Assembly: GCF_963966145.1 (NCBI RefSeq)
Contig: NC_091048.1
Span: 2,046,001 to 2,110,000 of the forward strand
Length of the DNA: 64,000 nt
Direction: 5' to 3'
DNA from: Tenebrio molitor
Lineage: Eukaryota > Arthropoda > Insecta > Coleoptera > Tenebrionidae
Shown here piece after piece: positions 1 through 11,522 of the stretch. The notes under the pieces were generated by a model, which made no database searches, was not told the DNA's origin, and saw nothing but the letters and a program-made list of their open reading frames with translations. Numbering within the stretch: position 1 is the first letter of the stretch; each line of letters starts with the position of its first letter. The position numbers and the translations under genes are program-made.

Positions 1-118
1 AAACACTTATCTTTAATTAAGAAGCTTAGTTGACTTGACTAAAAGAGCAGTTGTAAAAGGTTTAATAATTTTTAAAGAGACATCCGACAAGGATCGTAAG
101 TTTAATGCAAAGCACTTC

Positions 119-1581
119 TTATCTGAAGGAAAAAACATACTGCAGAATACAGCGCTTTAATAATCTAGAAAACATCTCTCTCTAAAATAAAGGAAATTTA
201 TCTGGAGAAGACTCACCTTAATTCCAAGTTCGTAGTTGACGATAACATTTTTTGAGAATTTTAATTTTATGGGAGTTTTCAATACCAGCGTCATTGTCAT
301 TAGTAAACGTAAATTCTTCTTATCTAGGGTGGTCCACAGTATATTTCCGTTAATGCGATGTAGCACGTCTGACTGGAGCGAAACAAATATTTCAGTGAGA
401 AACACTAAGTGTTAGAAATACCTGATGCTCTACTGATTGTCCTTTAAATATGATCAAGCAAAATGTGAAAACACCAGCCACGAACGTGCCACCAACTCTT
501 AGATTTCTTCCTATTGATAAATTCTGATGCTACAGATTTTGTGTGCGTTAAATATGTAAGTTGATTCATTTTAATTACACTTACAAAGAAAAAATAAAAT
601 ATACAACTCAGAAATATAAAAATTCCAATGATAGCAAATAGAGGAATCCACTTTCGAACTTTCCTTATACAGTCAGAGACAATACTGAAATTAATTTTAA
701 AGAAAAAATATGATACACTTTCAGATACGTACTAGATCAGCTCAATATGTCTTTTAATGCAAAATTTAATTCGTCTTTCGATTGCAGTCTGATAGTGTTT
801 GTTCTTGATCAATAAACCATCGTCACGGTACTCTTCCAGACCAGTAATGTTATCAACATGTTTCAAAAGCAAATATGTCTGAAACTTCAACTGTTCTGTA
901 ATATACAAAAATTTGTGAACAGAAGTCACGATTGCAAATCCCACTACAAGCAATGTTAATCTGTAAAACCATTTCAAAATTGGAGCACAACTAGGAAACC
1001 ATCTGTCAAAAAGGTACATCGCAAAATACACTTCTTCGTCATATGGAAATGGCACAATAAACAAAATGCCAGCAATGAGTATCAAAATTAAATTTACAAT
1101 CACGAGAAATGAGAAAAACCTTGATTCGGTTTTAATCTGTGCAAGAGTTTCATTTCCTGCGGAATCCATTGGCCAAAATTTAAATATTTTTAAAATGTTG
1201 TCAACCGTTTCATTCTTATCCAGAAGTACCACTAAACTAAGCATTCCCTAAGGAATTAGTAGTTAATTATTTTAACCAAAATGATGTCGAAGCATTACAT
1301 AGAACATACCGGAAAAAAAAGGTCCATAAAGAATATTATCTCTTAGATTTAAAACGAAGAAGGAGAAATAAATTTGAATGAGTGTAACCACTAAGTGTAA
1401 TATTAGCGTCATTAAAAACATGACTCTCGTGAATTTCAGATTCACAACGTCAAATGTGAAAAATCGAATTAGCCATATCGGGTCGTCTGAAATAAATTTG
1501 TATTTTTAGGTGAATTTTCCAGACTTTTGACTAATGCGTAAATAATGTACCTTCAAACGGTTGTTTGATAGAATACTCCAT
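119..1581 (-). CDS. Odorant receptor OR-A copy 1 (7tm_6), seven exons
   Basis: Insect odorant receptor, a 7-transmembrane ligand-binding subunit of the Orco-dependent cation channel in olfactory neurons (family knowledge). Exons on the minus strand: 1581-1551, 1486-1299, 1247-733, 684-585, 529-422, 372-217, 175-119. All phases agree and give about 384 residues, the usual family length. The start MEYSIKQPFE lies in a 31-nt first exon. Visible family signatures are the TM3-4 region around FAMYLFDRWFPSCAPILKW, the conserved IKFCIKRHIEL before the exon 3/4 junction, GGTFVAG in TM6 and VNYELGIK before the last intron. An apparent stop at 734-732 is not real: the donor GTACGT starts inside it and the split codon reads Tyr. 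The last exon is the least certain part; its acceptor AG before ATG at 175 was chosen because every copy keeps it. No neighbour is co-transcribed. Confidence 0.85.
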
Positions 1582-1685
1582 TCAGGAATATGTCTCTAGA
1601 TTCTGTGAAAGCAAAAATCATTAAATGGTGTTGAGTGCTTAATGAAAAAAGGATTGTCAAAAATGAATTATGCATTATGCATTAG

Positions 1686-1800
1686 ATACAATGATACGAT
1701 AAAGCTTGAAATATAACTCGAATATTATGGGATTTAGGCAACGTCCTCGCATATTATAAATCCCATAATCTTCTCGTTATATTCATAGATATAAAATTTG
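1686..1800. repeat. Short inverted-repeat element (internal deletion)
   Basis: The arms around ATTATGGGATTTA and its inverse TAAATCCCATAAT face each other with a short GC-richer loop. A longer version of the same element lies at 10255-10400 and has an additional inner hairpin (AGGTGACTCGG / CACCTGG). This copy lacks that loop. No coding capacity is seen. Confidence 0.5.
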
Positions 1801-1850
1801 TTGCACAGTATAGTTTAATGTAATAAAGTGAAGTGAATACCGGGATATCA

Positions 1851-2130
1851 AAAATTATCTTGGTCAAAGGTAGTCATGGATTGGAAAACGTCCGTCTCAA
1901 CTTATTTCGTGTGACGATTTCTTCCGTACCTTTTTTATGAGGCACAGAGCCAGTTCCGCGAAACAAACCAGACCATTTTGAAAGGCATGCATAAAAATCC
2001 TTCGGCAGTACTGTAAAGTGTGGGAAAAAATAAAATTGTTTAACAGATTCAGAAATTCAGAAAATGATTGACACAAACGCTTCGACTGTTATTTGAAAAT
2101 CCATGACCACCTTTGATCAAGATAATTTTT
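1851..2130. repeat. Foldback repeat FB-A, copy 1 (about 280 bp)
   Basis: The terminal arms read AAAATTATCTTGGTCAAAGG at the left and its inverse near 2112-2130 at the right, so the block can fold back on itself. Other complete copies are at 10466-10741 and 26403-26679, and a truncated one is at about 19814-20006. Each sits in the same flanking context, so the copies probably multiplied with the segmental duplications and did not jump separately. Short open frames inside are not conserved between copies. Confidence 0.6.
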
Positions 2131-2627
2131 GTATTTTATTGCCTGCGGGCTACTAACTAGAGATACTGCGACGCAATGTTGTTGTTACAATTATTAAATT
2201 ATATAACCAATTACAACTCACTTACATTGTCTGGTGGTTCCTGTTGCGGCTTAAGAAAATATTGCCTTTTGACTGATTGGATCACAACTAACCAACAAAT
2301 AAGCGAGCACAATTAGATCAATAAATAATTAACTGAATTACCTAAGTGCAAACAAACAACTAGCACTCTAACGATTTTCGTATTTATTCAAAGTACTATT
2401 TTGTATTAAGCTACAAAGGAAATGATTATGTCTTTGATGTTTTATGTAGTGATTGATTGATGATTAATAATGGATGATCGGCAATCGATGATCGACGATT
2501 GATTATTGATTACAATAGTCTTTTCTTGCTGTGAATTTGGAGAATGAATTCCACATTGATATTAGTGCAATTGCAAGTCTAAATTTTGAAGCCAAAACGG
2601 TGATTTATTCCAAGTATTTAAACCACT
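2131..2627. other. Duplicated 3' flank of an OR-B gene, no gene
   Basis: This spacer matches sequence at 10742-11214, 26680-27127 and the real 3' flank of the OR-B gene at 42260-42553. Shared landmarks are TCTGGTGGTTCCTGTTGCG, GAACACTTA-like tracts and an ATGATT/GATTGATT-rich stretch. I see no open frame worth calling. Confidence 0.6.
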
Positions 2628-2696
2628 TCAACTTTTAACTACGGAATCAGTAATGTAAACTAAAAGAGATGGGAGTGAATAAATCGCGTTGGCAAT
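2628..2696 (-). pseudogene. Orphan last exon of an OR-B odorant receptor
   Basis: Read on the minus strand after a good acceptor (TATGTCGTTTCAG), this 69-nt stretch stays open for 22 codons plus a stop. It encodes the family C-terminus IANAIYSLPSLLVYITDSV followed by VKS. That matches the last exon of the complete OR-B gene at 42622-42554 in length and phase. No upstream OR-B exon is found next to it: the similarity stops near 2735 in unrelated sequence. It is therefore a stranded exon left by a partial duplication. Confidence 0.75.
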
Positions 2697-2734
2697 CTGA
2701 AACGACATAATTAGCAAAATGTGAAACTGTTCAT

Positions 2735-3839
2735 GTTATTTTCGTTAGTAATACAACGAGAGGGTACGAGTCCGAAGGACGAGTTTTTTTTATCTGGTGG
2801 TTTGTGGAGTCAATTTACCAAAAAGAAACCAAATTAGAGTTTAAAAAATGAAATTTTATCCTGGACGAAAAAAATCTCGAGCGTAATTCGACGAGATAAT
2901 TTAATGAATAATAATATGTAGGTAAATATGAAACATTGAATTGGGCATTTTGCACTTCAATTTATTACAAGCTGTGTCAAAGTTATCATAACAACAAACA
3001 ATAATCAGGTTCGAAAAAGTTTGCCATGGAAGTTTAAGCACATTTTATCCCGATGCAAAGTTAGGGCTAACTCTATCCGATGTCAAAGTGACAAATTATT
3101 ATTACTTTTGTTCGCACTTTATGGTACGAAGACCATTCAAGAGGGTTCCAGGGGTACCTGCCTATGTTAGGGCATCAGACAAACTGCAACCCCTTATAAA
3201 TCTTCGTCTGCCATACATTTTTATAAAGTAGAACGGCTCAAATTAATTTTACCAAATATCTTTGCATCAAAACATTTTAATTAAATTCTAATCACGGATT
3301 TTATTTCTCTATAATTTTTTCGTAACGTATACTAAATTTAAACTGCATCAAACAAAATTTAATTTTTAAAGTGACAGTTTTTCGCCTGCTGTGCCTAGGG
3401 AATATTTTAACAAAAAAGTAATACCCAATTTTTGTGGCGGTGAACAGTATTGTTGCATCTACAGCGTGAATTTGAAATACGTCACAATCTTGAGACCCCA
3501 CGGTCTTCAAACCAATTGTAAAAATCCCGTGCATTCAGTTTTGGGCTATAGATCCGCATAAGGGCAGAAAAGTTATGTAAACTTCAACCACAAAAGTTGA
3601 GTACGCCACTGATATCACGTTAGGACGGATAGTAAGATTTAAAAAGTTATCGAGTGCAAAGCAAAAAAGGTGCAAAAAGTTTTGTTACGCGGGTGCTAGT
3701 ACCACGTGCACATTAGTTGTGTTCAGTGCAACCTTCGGCTATTGATTGTTTCGAATTTTGCGTCTCAGTGTGCCATTATCATGGAAAATTATACCAATAG
3801 TGAAATGACCGATGTGGTATTTTGTTACGGAAGTGCAGA
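2735..3839. other. Intergenic repeat mosaic, no gene
   Basis: A block at about 3110-3260 (landmark GAGGGTTCCAGGGGTACCTG) recurs at 28595-28740. A following block around GCCTGCTGTGCCTAGG recurs near 28820. Open frames here are short, differ between the copies and show no recognisable domain. Confidence 0.5.
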
Positions 3840-3901
3840 TGGTGTTGGCTTAACTTACCAAACATACAAGTGGTGTTGGCTTAACTTACCAAACATACAA
3901 G
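3840..3901. repeat. Two-copy 31-bp direct tandem repeat
   Basis: GGTGTTGGCTTAACTTACC and the following CAAACATACAAGT are repeated back to back with a 31-bp period. The second unit runs on into the recurrent splice-bordered block described at 3881-4190. Other copies of that block have a single unit, so this is a local duplication. Confidence 0.8.
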
Positions 3902-4190
3902 TAGCCATCAACTGATATCCGATGTTCAAATAGTTCATATTGTAATAAATAATCGGTATCATTAAATATTTCATAATTAGCTTCATTTCGGTAAGTTGAT
4001 GTTAATGGGCCGTATGATTTCTCATACTTCATTAGTTAAATAATTGATTAGACAAAATGAGAGTATATGCCAAGCATTATGTTAGACAGTGACAAAACAA
4101 TTTAACGACGTTCTTCAATTTTAATGAAAGGGAAATCATACGGCCCAATGACTGTAACAAAGTTTTATTCAGAAAACCTTGAATATTGAG
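3881..4190 (-). repeat. Recurrent splice-bordered block, type I, with MITE inside
   Basis: On the minus strand the block starts after an acceptor-like TTTGTTACAG and ends at TGTATGTTTG followed by the donor-like GTAAGTT. It recurs seven more times in the window. Here it is interrupted at about 4005-4147 by a small inverted-repeat insert whose ends read GGGCCGTATGATTTC and its inverse. Reading frame is not kept between copies, so coding is unlikely. Confidence 0.55.
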
Positions 4191-5121
4191 GAAAGGGCAT
4201 CTTTGAATTAATGACTTTTATACCTAGTTAAAAATGCTATTGATGAGGCATTAATGAAGGTTGCTCAACTTCTTCAAGGAAATTGCACAGAAATTAGTAT
4301 ATTACATGCGAGGTGTAAGATGTTTCATTACAGCGGACTGATAATGTTGAATAACCTAGACGCGTAGCGTCGAGGGTATTCAGATCACAACGCTGGAATG
4401 AAACTTCCACCGAGCCTAGTATACTGTTTTATTCGCAATTATCACTTTTTATTTTAGTGTAAACTAGCTAAATCATTTGAAATTCCTACCTGGTTTCTTA
4501 ACATGTCTTAAATAATTTGTTATGAAGGTTTGAAGAAAAAATAGTATATGTTATTCGGAGCAAAAATGGTTTTATGTGCTTTGACTGGTTTGAAAACAGT
4601 TTAATAATGAAGCATATTATTAAACTGTTTTTGGTAACTTTCAGCTTTTGTTATATTGGTAAGATCAGCCGTTTGACGTCAGGCGTCAAAGTAACGAATG
4701 AAGCTACCAGGTAAATTTAATAAATATAACCTTACATTTTTGTGACAAATGTCTGTTGCCAACCCACGCGAAAGACCCTAGTCTACTATGAAAGCTTGAG
4801 CAGCCGAAATTTCAGGAATTAGTAAAGCAAAGTAGATAAAATGGTATATTATACTCGTTTTAGAACTTCTGAGAAAAAAATATATTGTAAAAGGATAAAA
4901 AACCTACTCACAAAATTTAAGAAGACTACAATTCGTACATTGGAAGCGTGATAAATATACAGTATGTCCCCGGATTGAGTTTACAAGAGGGAAAACATTT
5001 TTATTTTTTATTTTACGCGAAAACTTCACAGGAATAACATGAAGCAAAAAATGTTATTCGTCTGAAGTTTTTACGTAAAATCAAAGATAAAAATGTTTTT
5101 CCTTTTGTAAACTCAATCATA
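4191..5121. other. Intergenic repeats, foldback at about 4970-5115
   Basis: A block with GACGCGTAGCGTCGAGGG at 4345-4440 recurs at 13355-13400 and 30195-30260. A near-palindrome at about 4970-5115 has arms around TTGAGTTTACAA and TTGTAAACTCAA. No gene was recognised. Confidence 0.5.
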
Positions 5122-5309
5122 AAGAGCGATCAAATTAGTTTGTAATCGAGTTATCCATTAATCCGAAATCGTATATCGTTACTTCAACTCCACGCTCCAA
5201 TAATCATAGCATAGCGCGAAACACAGTTAGATCTCGACATATCAATGGCAAAAGACATACGAATTCAAATCCATGGATGACTCGATTACAAATTAATTTG
5301 ATCGCTCAT
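5122..5309. mobile_element. MITE with GAGCGATCAAATTA ends (about 188 bp)
   Basis: The inverted ends are GAGCGATCAAATTAGTTTGT and, at the right, its inverse with one mismatch (CAAATTAATTTGATCGCTC). A second copy with the same interior lies at 17785-17969. It is too short to encode a transposase, so it is non-autonomous. Confidence 0.75.
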
Positions 5310-6950
5310 ATTCATATGTATATACAACGTGTCTCAGAAATACGTACATACATTAATTTTAACCAGGGACAGATCTCGTGAAGAACAACAAAATTGTTAC
5401 GTACCATTTTTTCGGCTGAGGGAGAGATAAGAGGATTAATTTTACATGTTGATTCTGTCATTTAAGCTAAAATTTTGTGAAAATGGTACGTTCATTTTTG
5501 AATATTGAATACATAGATATTGTGTTGGGCTACGGTGAATCGTGCGGGAGTGTTCCTCGAGCCCAGAGAATAACCTTGCGACTTCTTCTCGTGGGGGTAC
5601 TGAAGGACTCGCTATAATCGATCCCAATTAATACAATTGACGTTTTAAGAGAAAGGGTGGAAAGTGGAAGAATCATTATTTCGTCGGTGCCTCCATTACA
5701 GTGTTTTTCTTTTGGTTTTCCTCTTTCGTCAATTGTATTTCACTGTTTCTCAAAACTATTTCATATTTACGTCACTTTGACATTTAATAGAGATAGGAAA
5801 TAGTTTTGAGAAATAGTGAAATACAATTAACAAAAGAGGAAAACCAAAAGAAAAACAGCGTATTGTATTGACAATAACGGCGGTCACTCATCTCACTCAT
5901 CATGTAATGATCAGTGATTACTCTGATTAAATCGAGAGAATTTTTACGGATCAATGCACTAATTTTAAGACACACTTTGTTATTATCTTAGGTATGGGCG
6001 ATTCATTAGGGTCAGTTTAAAATATTTATTATTAAAAGTGTTTTCATTTAATATCTACCATATGATTCTCTTTTTCCTCCTCCACCCTTATCATTATAGG
6101 TTACAGCAACGGGCGCAGTTAGCCCCTGTGCCTAAAATAACAAAAATAAGTGAAAGTTTTCTAGCATTTGTTTTTTGTTCTTCGCTTTTCGTCATCGGCG
6201 AAGCAAATAATCCCCATAGGCGGGTAACGAAATTTGTGCCAAATCTTTCCATAATTTTAATTGGATAACTTCAAGGTTTAGAGAAAAAATATAGGTATTT
6301 AAATATATTGGGCCCTTAGCTTAAGTCGTGATTAAAACAAACAAAAACGATATAGATTTATGCACTTATAACCTGTCAGAAAGAGATGAATTCGTCACCA
6401 TGGTAATTAAAGTCTTGATTAAATTTAACAAGGGTGTCGTGATACCACTATTACCAGTTAAAATTAATGCGCTGATTTCTGAGACACGTTGTATATAATT
6501 TAAATTATGAAATTCCAACTTACCAAACATATAAGTATTCATAAACTGATGTCTGATGTCCTAAATCGTCCTTACCGCAATACATACATATAATCGGTGT
6601 CATCAAATATAATTCTTTGGTAATTAATTTTGGTAATTTGCTTTTAATAACTGTAACAAAGTTTTATTAAAACAACCTTGAATATTGAGCACAGAGCATC
6701 TTGAAATTAATGACTATAATAATTAGTTACGAAAGCTATTGATGAGGCATTGATGATTGTTCAAATATTCAAATATCAGGGAAGGATGACGAGGTAAGTA
6801 AATACTCGTTTCACTTTGGAGGGAGTAAGATCAATATAAAGAACTGAACAAAAGAATAAAAGAAATAAGAAAAAAATTGAAGAATTGCAGGCAGCCTTAG
6901 AATCCGAATCAAAGCTTTCAAAGAAACATTTTCTAAATCGAATATAGCTG
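5310..6950. other. Intergenic repeat mosaic with palindrome at 5701-5860
   Basis: Arms at about 5701-5755 (TTTTCTTTTGGTTTTCCTCT) and 5805-5860 are inverted copies of each other. A segment near 5315-5450 matches 18450-18560. A type II copy of the splice-bordered block lies at 6518-6656, followed by the shared TACTCGTTTCACTTTGGAGG segment at about 6800-6825. No gene was recognised. Confidence 0.5.
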
Positions 6951-6951
6951 G

Positions 6952-7270
6952 ATGTTTTTTTCATCTATCGCAAAACCTTCGGCGAGAAATCCAGAAGATT
7001 CCAGGACTACGGAAACAGAGCAGACGTTAGATGCAAAAATGCAAAAGTCTGCTCGCATTGATTGTGAGATTCGTCAATTTTTCAGACGAAATTCTTCAAG
7101 AAAAAGGATTTCTCCCCGAAATGAAACCCATAATACATGTACGAAGAAAAATGGAAGGAGTTATGTCATGCATCAGCATATGGAACACATTTGACTGGCT
7201 CCGACATTCCGAGCACAAATAATTCGCTGGAGGCGTGGCATAATGCCTTCCAAAAGAACCGTGGATTACC
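6952..7270 (+). pseudogene. Fragment resembling a MULE-type transposase, frameshifted
   Basis: Three overlapping frames each carry part of a protein-like reading. The last includes IPSTNNSLEAWHNAFQ, which resembles the NN-E-WH motif common near the C-terminal part of Mutator-like (MULE) transposases. The frame changes at least twice over about 250 nt and there is no catalytic region, so this is a decayed fragment. Its 3' part (7255-7400) joins a repeat also seen at 20005-20130. Assignment to MULE rests on this motif alone. Confidence 0.4.
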
Positions 7271-7818
7271 AAATACGACCAAAGTAGAAAAAATAATATC
7301 TTACACTCGTTTTATAAGACGCACTTTGACACTCGTTCTGTTGGACCACTCCTCACTGCGTTCGTTGTGCCCCAAGCAACTCGTGTCACAATCAAGCGCA
7401 TACTATTTATTATTAATTTATATAATTTATTTAATAAATTAATACACTTGTGATACTAAGATATTAGTACATTTATAATTTACAAAATATCTAATGCATA
7501 AAGAAAATTCCAACAATAAGTGATAATAGCTATTTGTGCAATAAGTTAGGAAATGTAATTTTTTCCGTATTAGGCATGGGATGCCGTGTAGGTGACAAAT
7601 ATTCCTGAACTATTCTATTATAATAAAGAAAAACGAAGTTGTACACAATCATGTATACAGTATGTGGTATAAAAAGGACTTAACAATAAAGAAAAGCCAA
7701 TCCTTAATTATTAAGAAGCTTAAATGGCTTGACTAGAAAAGCCAGTCTAAAAGTTTTAATAATTTTTAAAAATGCATCCGACAAGAATCATATGTTTAAT
7801 GAAGAGCACTTTTTCTTT
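7271..7818. other. 3' flank of OR-A copy 2, duplicated spacer
   Basis: Sequence containing TAATACACTTGTGATACT and GTTGTACACAATCATG recurs downstream of other OR-A copies (20195-20255, 21130-21156, 28040-28110, 34200-34300). No gene is seen. Confidence 0.6.
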
Positions 7819-9285
7819 TTATTTGAACGAAAAAACATAATGCAGAATACACCGCTTTGACGAGCTAGAAAACATCTCTCGAAAATAAAAATATTCCTCG
7901 ATGATGATAAGACCCACCTTAATTCCAAGTTCGTAGTTGGCAACGACATTTTCTGAAAATTTTACTTTTAACGGAGTCTTCAACATCTGCGTCATTGTCA
8001 TTAGTAACTGTAAATTCTTCTTATCGAGAGTGGTCCACAGTATGTTTCCGTTAATGCGATGTAGCACGTCTGACTGGAGCGAAACAAATATGTATTTCAG
8101 TGAGAAAAACTAAGTGTGAGAAATACCTGATTCTCTACTGACTGTCCTGTAAACATGATCAAGCAAAATGTAAAAACACCAGCCATGACGGTGCCACCAG
8201 CTCTAAGATTTCTTCCTTTTGATAAATTCCAGCACTACAAATTATATTTTCCTAAGTATGTAAATCGGCTGGCAGTAATTACACTTACAAACAAAGAATA
8301 AAATATACAACTCAGAAATATGAGAATTCCAATGATCGCAAATAGGGGAATCAACTTTCGAACTCTTCTTATACCATCAGAGAAAACCCTGAAATTAACT
8401 TTAAAGAAAAAAAAAGATACAGTTTCAGAGACCTACTTGATCAATTCAATATGTCTTTTAATACAAAATTTAATTCGACTTTCAACTGCAATTTGATAGT
8501 GTTTGTTGTTGACTAAAAAACCATCGTCACAGTATTCAACCAGAGAAGTGATATTACCGATATTTTTACAAAGCAAATATATCTGAAATTTCAACTGTTC
8601 TGCAACATACAAAAACATGTGAGCAGAAGTCACGATTGCAAATGCCACCACAAGAATTGTTGATCTGTAAAACCATTTCAAAATTGGAGCACAAGTAGGA
8701 AACCATCTGTCAAAAAGATACATCGCAAAAAACACTTCTTCGTCATTGGGAACTGGCACAATAAACAAAATGGCAGCAATGAGTGTCAAAATTAAATTTA
8801 CAATCACGAGAAATGAGAAAAACCTTGATTCGGTTTTAATCTGTGCAAGAGTTTCATTCCCAGAGGAATTCGTTGCCCATGGTTTAAATATTTTTAAAAT
8901 GTTGTCAACCAATTCATTCTCTTTCAAAAGTACTACTAAGTTAAGTATTCCCTGAGGAATTAGAAGCTGATTATTTTATCCAAAATGATGTTGAAGCATT
9001 ACGTAGAACATCCCGAAAAAAAAAGGTCCATAAAGAATGTTATCTCTTAGATTTAAGACGAAGAAGGAGAAATAAATTTCAATGAGTGTAACCACTAAGT
9101 GTAATATTAGCGTCATTAAAAACATGACTCTCGTGAATTTCAGATTCGCAATGTCAAATGTGAAAAATCGAATTAGCCATATCGGATCGTCTGAAATAAA
9201 TTTGTATTCTTAGTTGAATTTTCCAGACTTTTGACTAATGCGTAAATAATATACCTTCAAACGGTTGTTTGGTAGAATACTCCAT
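7819..9285 (-). CDS. Odorant receptor OR-A copy 2 (7tm_6), seven exons
   Basis: Intact odorant receptor of the second OR-A sub-branch. Exons: 9285-9255, 9190-9003, 8951-8437, 8388-8289, 8234-8127, 8073-7918, 7875-7819; about 384 residues. The start is MEYSTKQPFE in the 31-nt first exon. Exon 3 begins GILNLVVLLKENELVDNI and ends with the conserved KFCIKRHIELIK. Exon 5 reads CWNLSKGRNLRAGGTVMAG, in contrast to HQNLSIGRNLR in copies 1, 3 and 6. The second exon ends TTCTAC then GTAATG; the upstream GGGATG here cannot act as a donor, which fixes this splice site for the whole family. The last-exon acceptor is the weakest choice. Confidence 0.85.
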
Positions 9286-9539
9286 TCAGGATTATGTCTG
9301 TAAATTCTGTGAAAGCAAAAATCATTAAATGGTGTTGAGTGCTTAATGAAAAAGGGATTGTCAAAAATGGATTTGCGAAATAGTAGGCCAATTCTTTTCT
9401 GAAGTTTTCATTTTCAAAATGCAAAAGAGTTACATCTAATATATTTTGGAACTTCAGAGAAAAAATTGTACTGTAAAACGATAAGACACAAACTCACAAA
9501 GAAAATGACAATTCGTACATTGAAATCAAATGATCAGGA

Positions 9540-9664
9540 TTTTAACTTACCAAACATACAAGTATCCATAAACTGATGTCTGATGTTCTAAATCGTCCTT
9601 ATTGTAATATAATCGATGTCATTAAATATAATTATTTGGTATTAATTTTGATAGTTTGACATTA
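9540..9664 (-). repeat. Splice-bordered block upstream of OR-A copy 2 (possible 5' UTR exon)
   Basis: On the minus strand the block is preceded by GTGTTACAG and followed by TTTG then GTAAGTT. The next acceptor-like site downstream is CTTTCACAG at about 9310, 24 nt before the OR start codon. Splicing would give a leader with in-frame stops before the ATG, so it would be untranslated. The same arrangement exists at OR-A copy 4. This is inferred from sequence pattern only. Confidence 0.4.
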
Positions 9665-10465
9665 ATAACTGTAACACGGTTTTATTTAGAAAACCTTGAA
9701 TATTGAGCAGAGTGAGTATGTCTTCAAACGACTAACTTTAATAGCTGGCTACAAAAGTTATTGATGAGGTATTAATGGAGGTTGCTCAAATATTCAAATG
9801 TCAGAGAAGGATAACGAGGTAAGGAAATACTCGTTTCACTTTGGAGGGAGGAAGATCAATGGAAAGAACTGAACTAAAGGAATAAAAGAAAAAAAAAATA
9901 GAAATTAACGATTGTAAATCTGACAGGACTAGAAACTGTGACAATGAAAATTCTGAAACTTCCAACACGTTGTAATACTTTTATTTCCAGAGAAATCTAA
10001 AAATAATCCGCTGACCAACAAAAGTGTGACCTGGTATTACTGTCAATATTATTTTGAAATAATTTTTATGACCTACAAACAAATAAGTAAGTTTATCATA
10101 TCATTAACGATTATGATCACTTTATGTTACAAATTTATTGGTAATTATGAAGTCCATAATATTAGAGTAACTCAGCTTTCTTAGTTACTTATAATACGTT
10201 AGTTACTCATAATAATACATTAGTAACGCGCTCATAATACGTTAGATACAATGATACGATAAAGCTTGAAATATAACTCGAATATTATGGGATTTAAGCA
10301 ACGCTCGGACCTTGTGCAGGTGACTCGGCTAATCGCCTCGTCACCTGGCAACGTCCTTGCATATTATAAATCCCATAATCTTCTCGTTATACTAATAGCT
10401 ATTAAATTTGTTACACAGTATAGTTTAATGTAATAAAGTGAAGAAATCACCAATACCGGAATATC
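9665..10465. other. Intergenic duplicated spacer
   Basis: Contains the TACTCGTTTCACTTTGGAGG segment at about 9825 and a longer version of the short inverted-repeat element (10255-10400; arms ATTATGGGATTT and AAATCCCATAAT, inner hairpin AGGTGACTCGG / CACCTGG). No gene is seen. Confidence 0.55.
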
Positions 10466-10741
10466 AAAAATTATCTTGGTCAACGGTGGTCATGGATTGG
10501 AAAACGTCCGTCTCAACTTATTTCGTGTGACGATTTCTTCCGTACCTTTTTAATGAGGCACAGAGTCAGTTTCGCGAAACAAACCAACACATTTTGTAAG
10601 GCATGCATGAAAATCCTTCGGCAGTACTGCAAAGTGTGGGAAAAAATAAAACCAACAGATTCTGACATTCAGAAAATGATTGACACAAATGCTTCTACTA
10701 TTATTTGAAAATCCATGACCACCTTTGATCAAGATAATTTT
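10466..10741. repeat. Foldback repeat FB-A, copy 2
   Basis: Same ends as the copy at 1851-2130 (AAAATTATCTTGGTCAA and its inverse) and the same flanking context on both sides, so it was copied as part of a larger duplicated segment. Confidence 0.6.
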
Positions 10742-11214
10742 GTGTATTTTATTGCCTGCGGGCTACTAACTAGAGATACTCGTACTGCGACGCAATGTTG
10801 TTGTAACAATTATTAAATTATATAACCAATTGCAACTCACTTACATTGTCTGGTGGTTCCTGTTGCGTCTTAAGAAAATATTGCCTTTTGACTGATTGGA
10901 TCACAACTAACAAACAAATAAGCGAGCACAATTAGATCAATAAATAATTAACTGAATTACCTAAATGCAAACAAAAAACTAAGACTCTAACGATTTTCGT
11001 ATTTATTCAAAATACTATTTAGTATTAAGCTACAAAGGAAATGATTATGTCTTTGATGTGTTATGGAGCGATTGATTGATGATAATTTATTACAATTGTC
11101 TTTTCTTGCCGTCAATTTGGAGAATGAATTTCACATTGATTTAAGTGCAATTGTTGTTGGCAAGTCTAAATTGTGAAGCCAAAACGGTGATTTATTCCAA
11201 GTATTTAAACCACT

Positions 11215-11278
11215 TCAACTTTTAACTTCGAAGTCAATAATGTAAACTAAAAGAGACTGAATAAATTGCCTTAGCAAT
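11215..11278 (-). pseudogene. Orphan OR-B last exon with 5-nt deletion
   Basis: After the acceptor TATGTCGTTTCAG the minus strand reads IAKAIYSV, as in complete OR-B genes. A 5-nt deletion then shifts the frame; the exon is 64 nt instead of 69. A scrap of the preceding OR-B exon may lie at about 11310-11330. It is a non-functional remnant of a partial duplication. Confidence 0.7.
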
Positions 11279-11522
11279 CTGAAACGACATAATTAGCAAA
11301 ATGTGAAACTGAAAATTTAATTTTAAACGGTTAAATTTTTTGACAGTTACAACGGTTACAAAGGTTACAGTATTTCGTGAAACTGAACGTGTAGAACATA
11401 AAAAAGGAGCTGGGAGACCTCAGAAGCCATAGCAAATGTTAGCCAACAAAAACAATGTTTCATAAATTGGCGAGTTCTCCCACTGGTTAAAATTAACACA
11501 CGTATTTCAGATTCACCCTGTA

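Noticed and set aside
732..734. Apparent premature stop at the end of exon 3 in OR-A copy 1 (same in copy 6)
   Set aside because: The donor GTACGT (GTATGT in copy 6) starts inside the TAG; splicing joins TA to T and gives Tyr, as phase in the other copies requires.
1066..1251. Plus-strand frames of about 61-69 codons in every OR-A copy
   Set aside because: They are antisense shadows of exon 3, present only because that exon is conserved.
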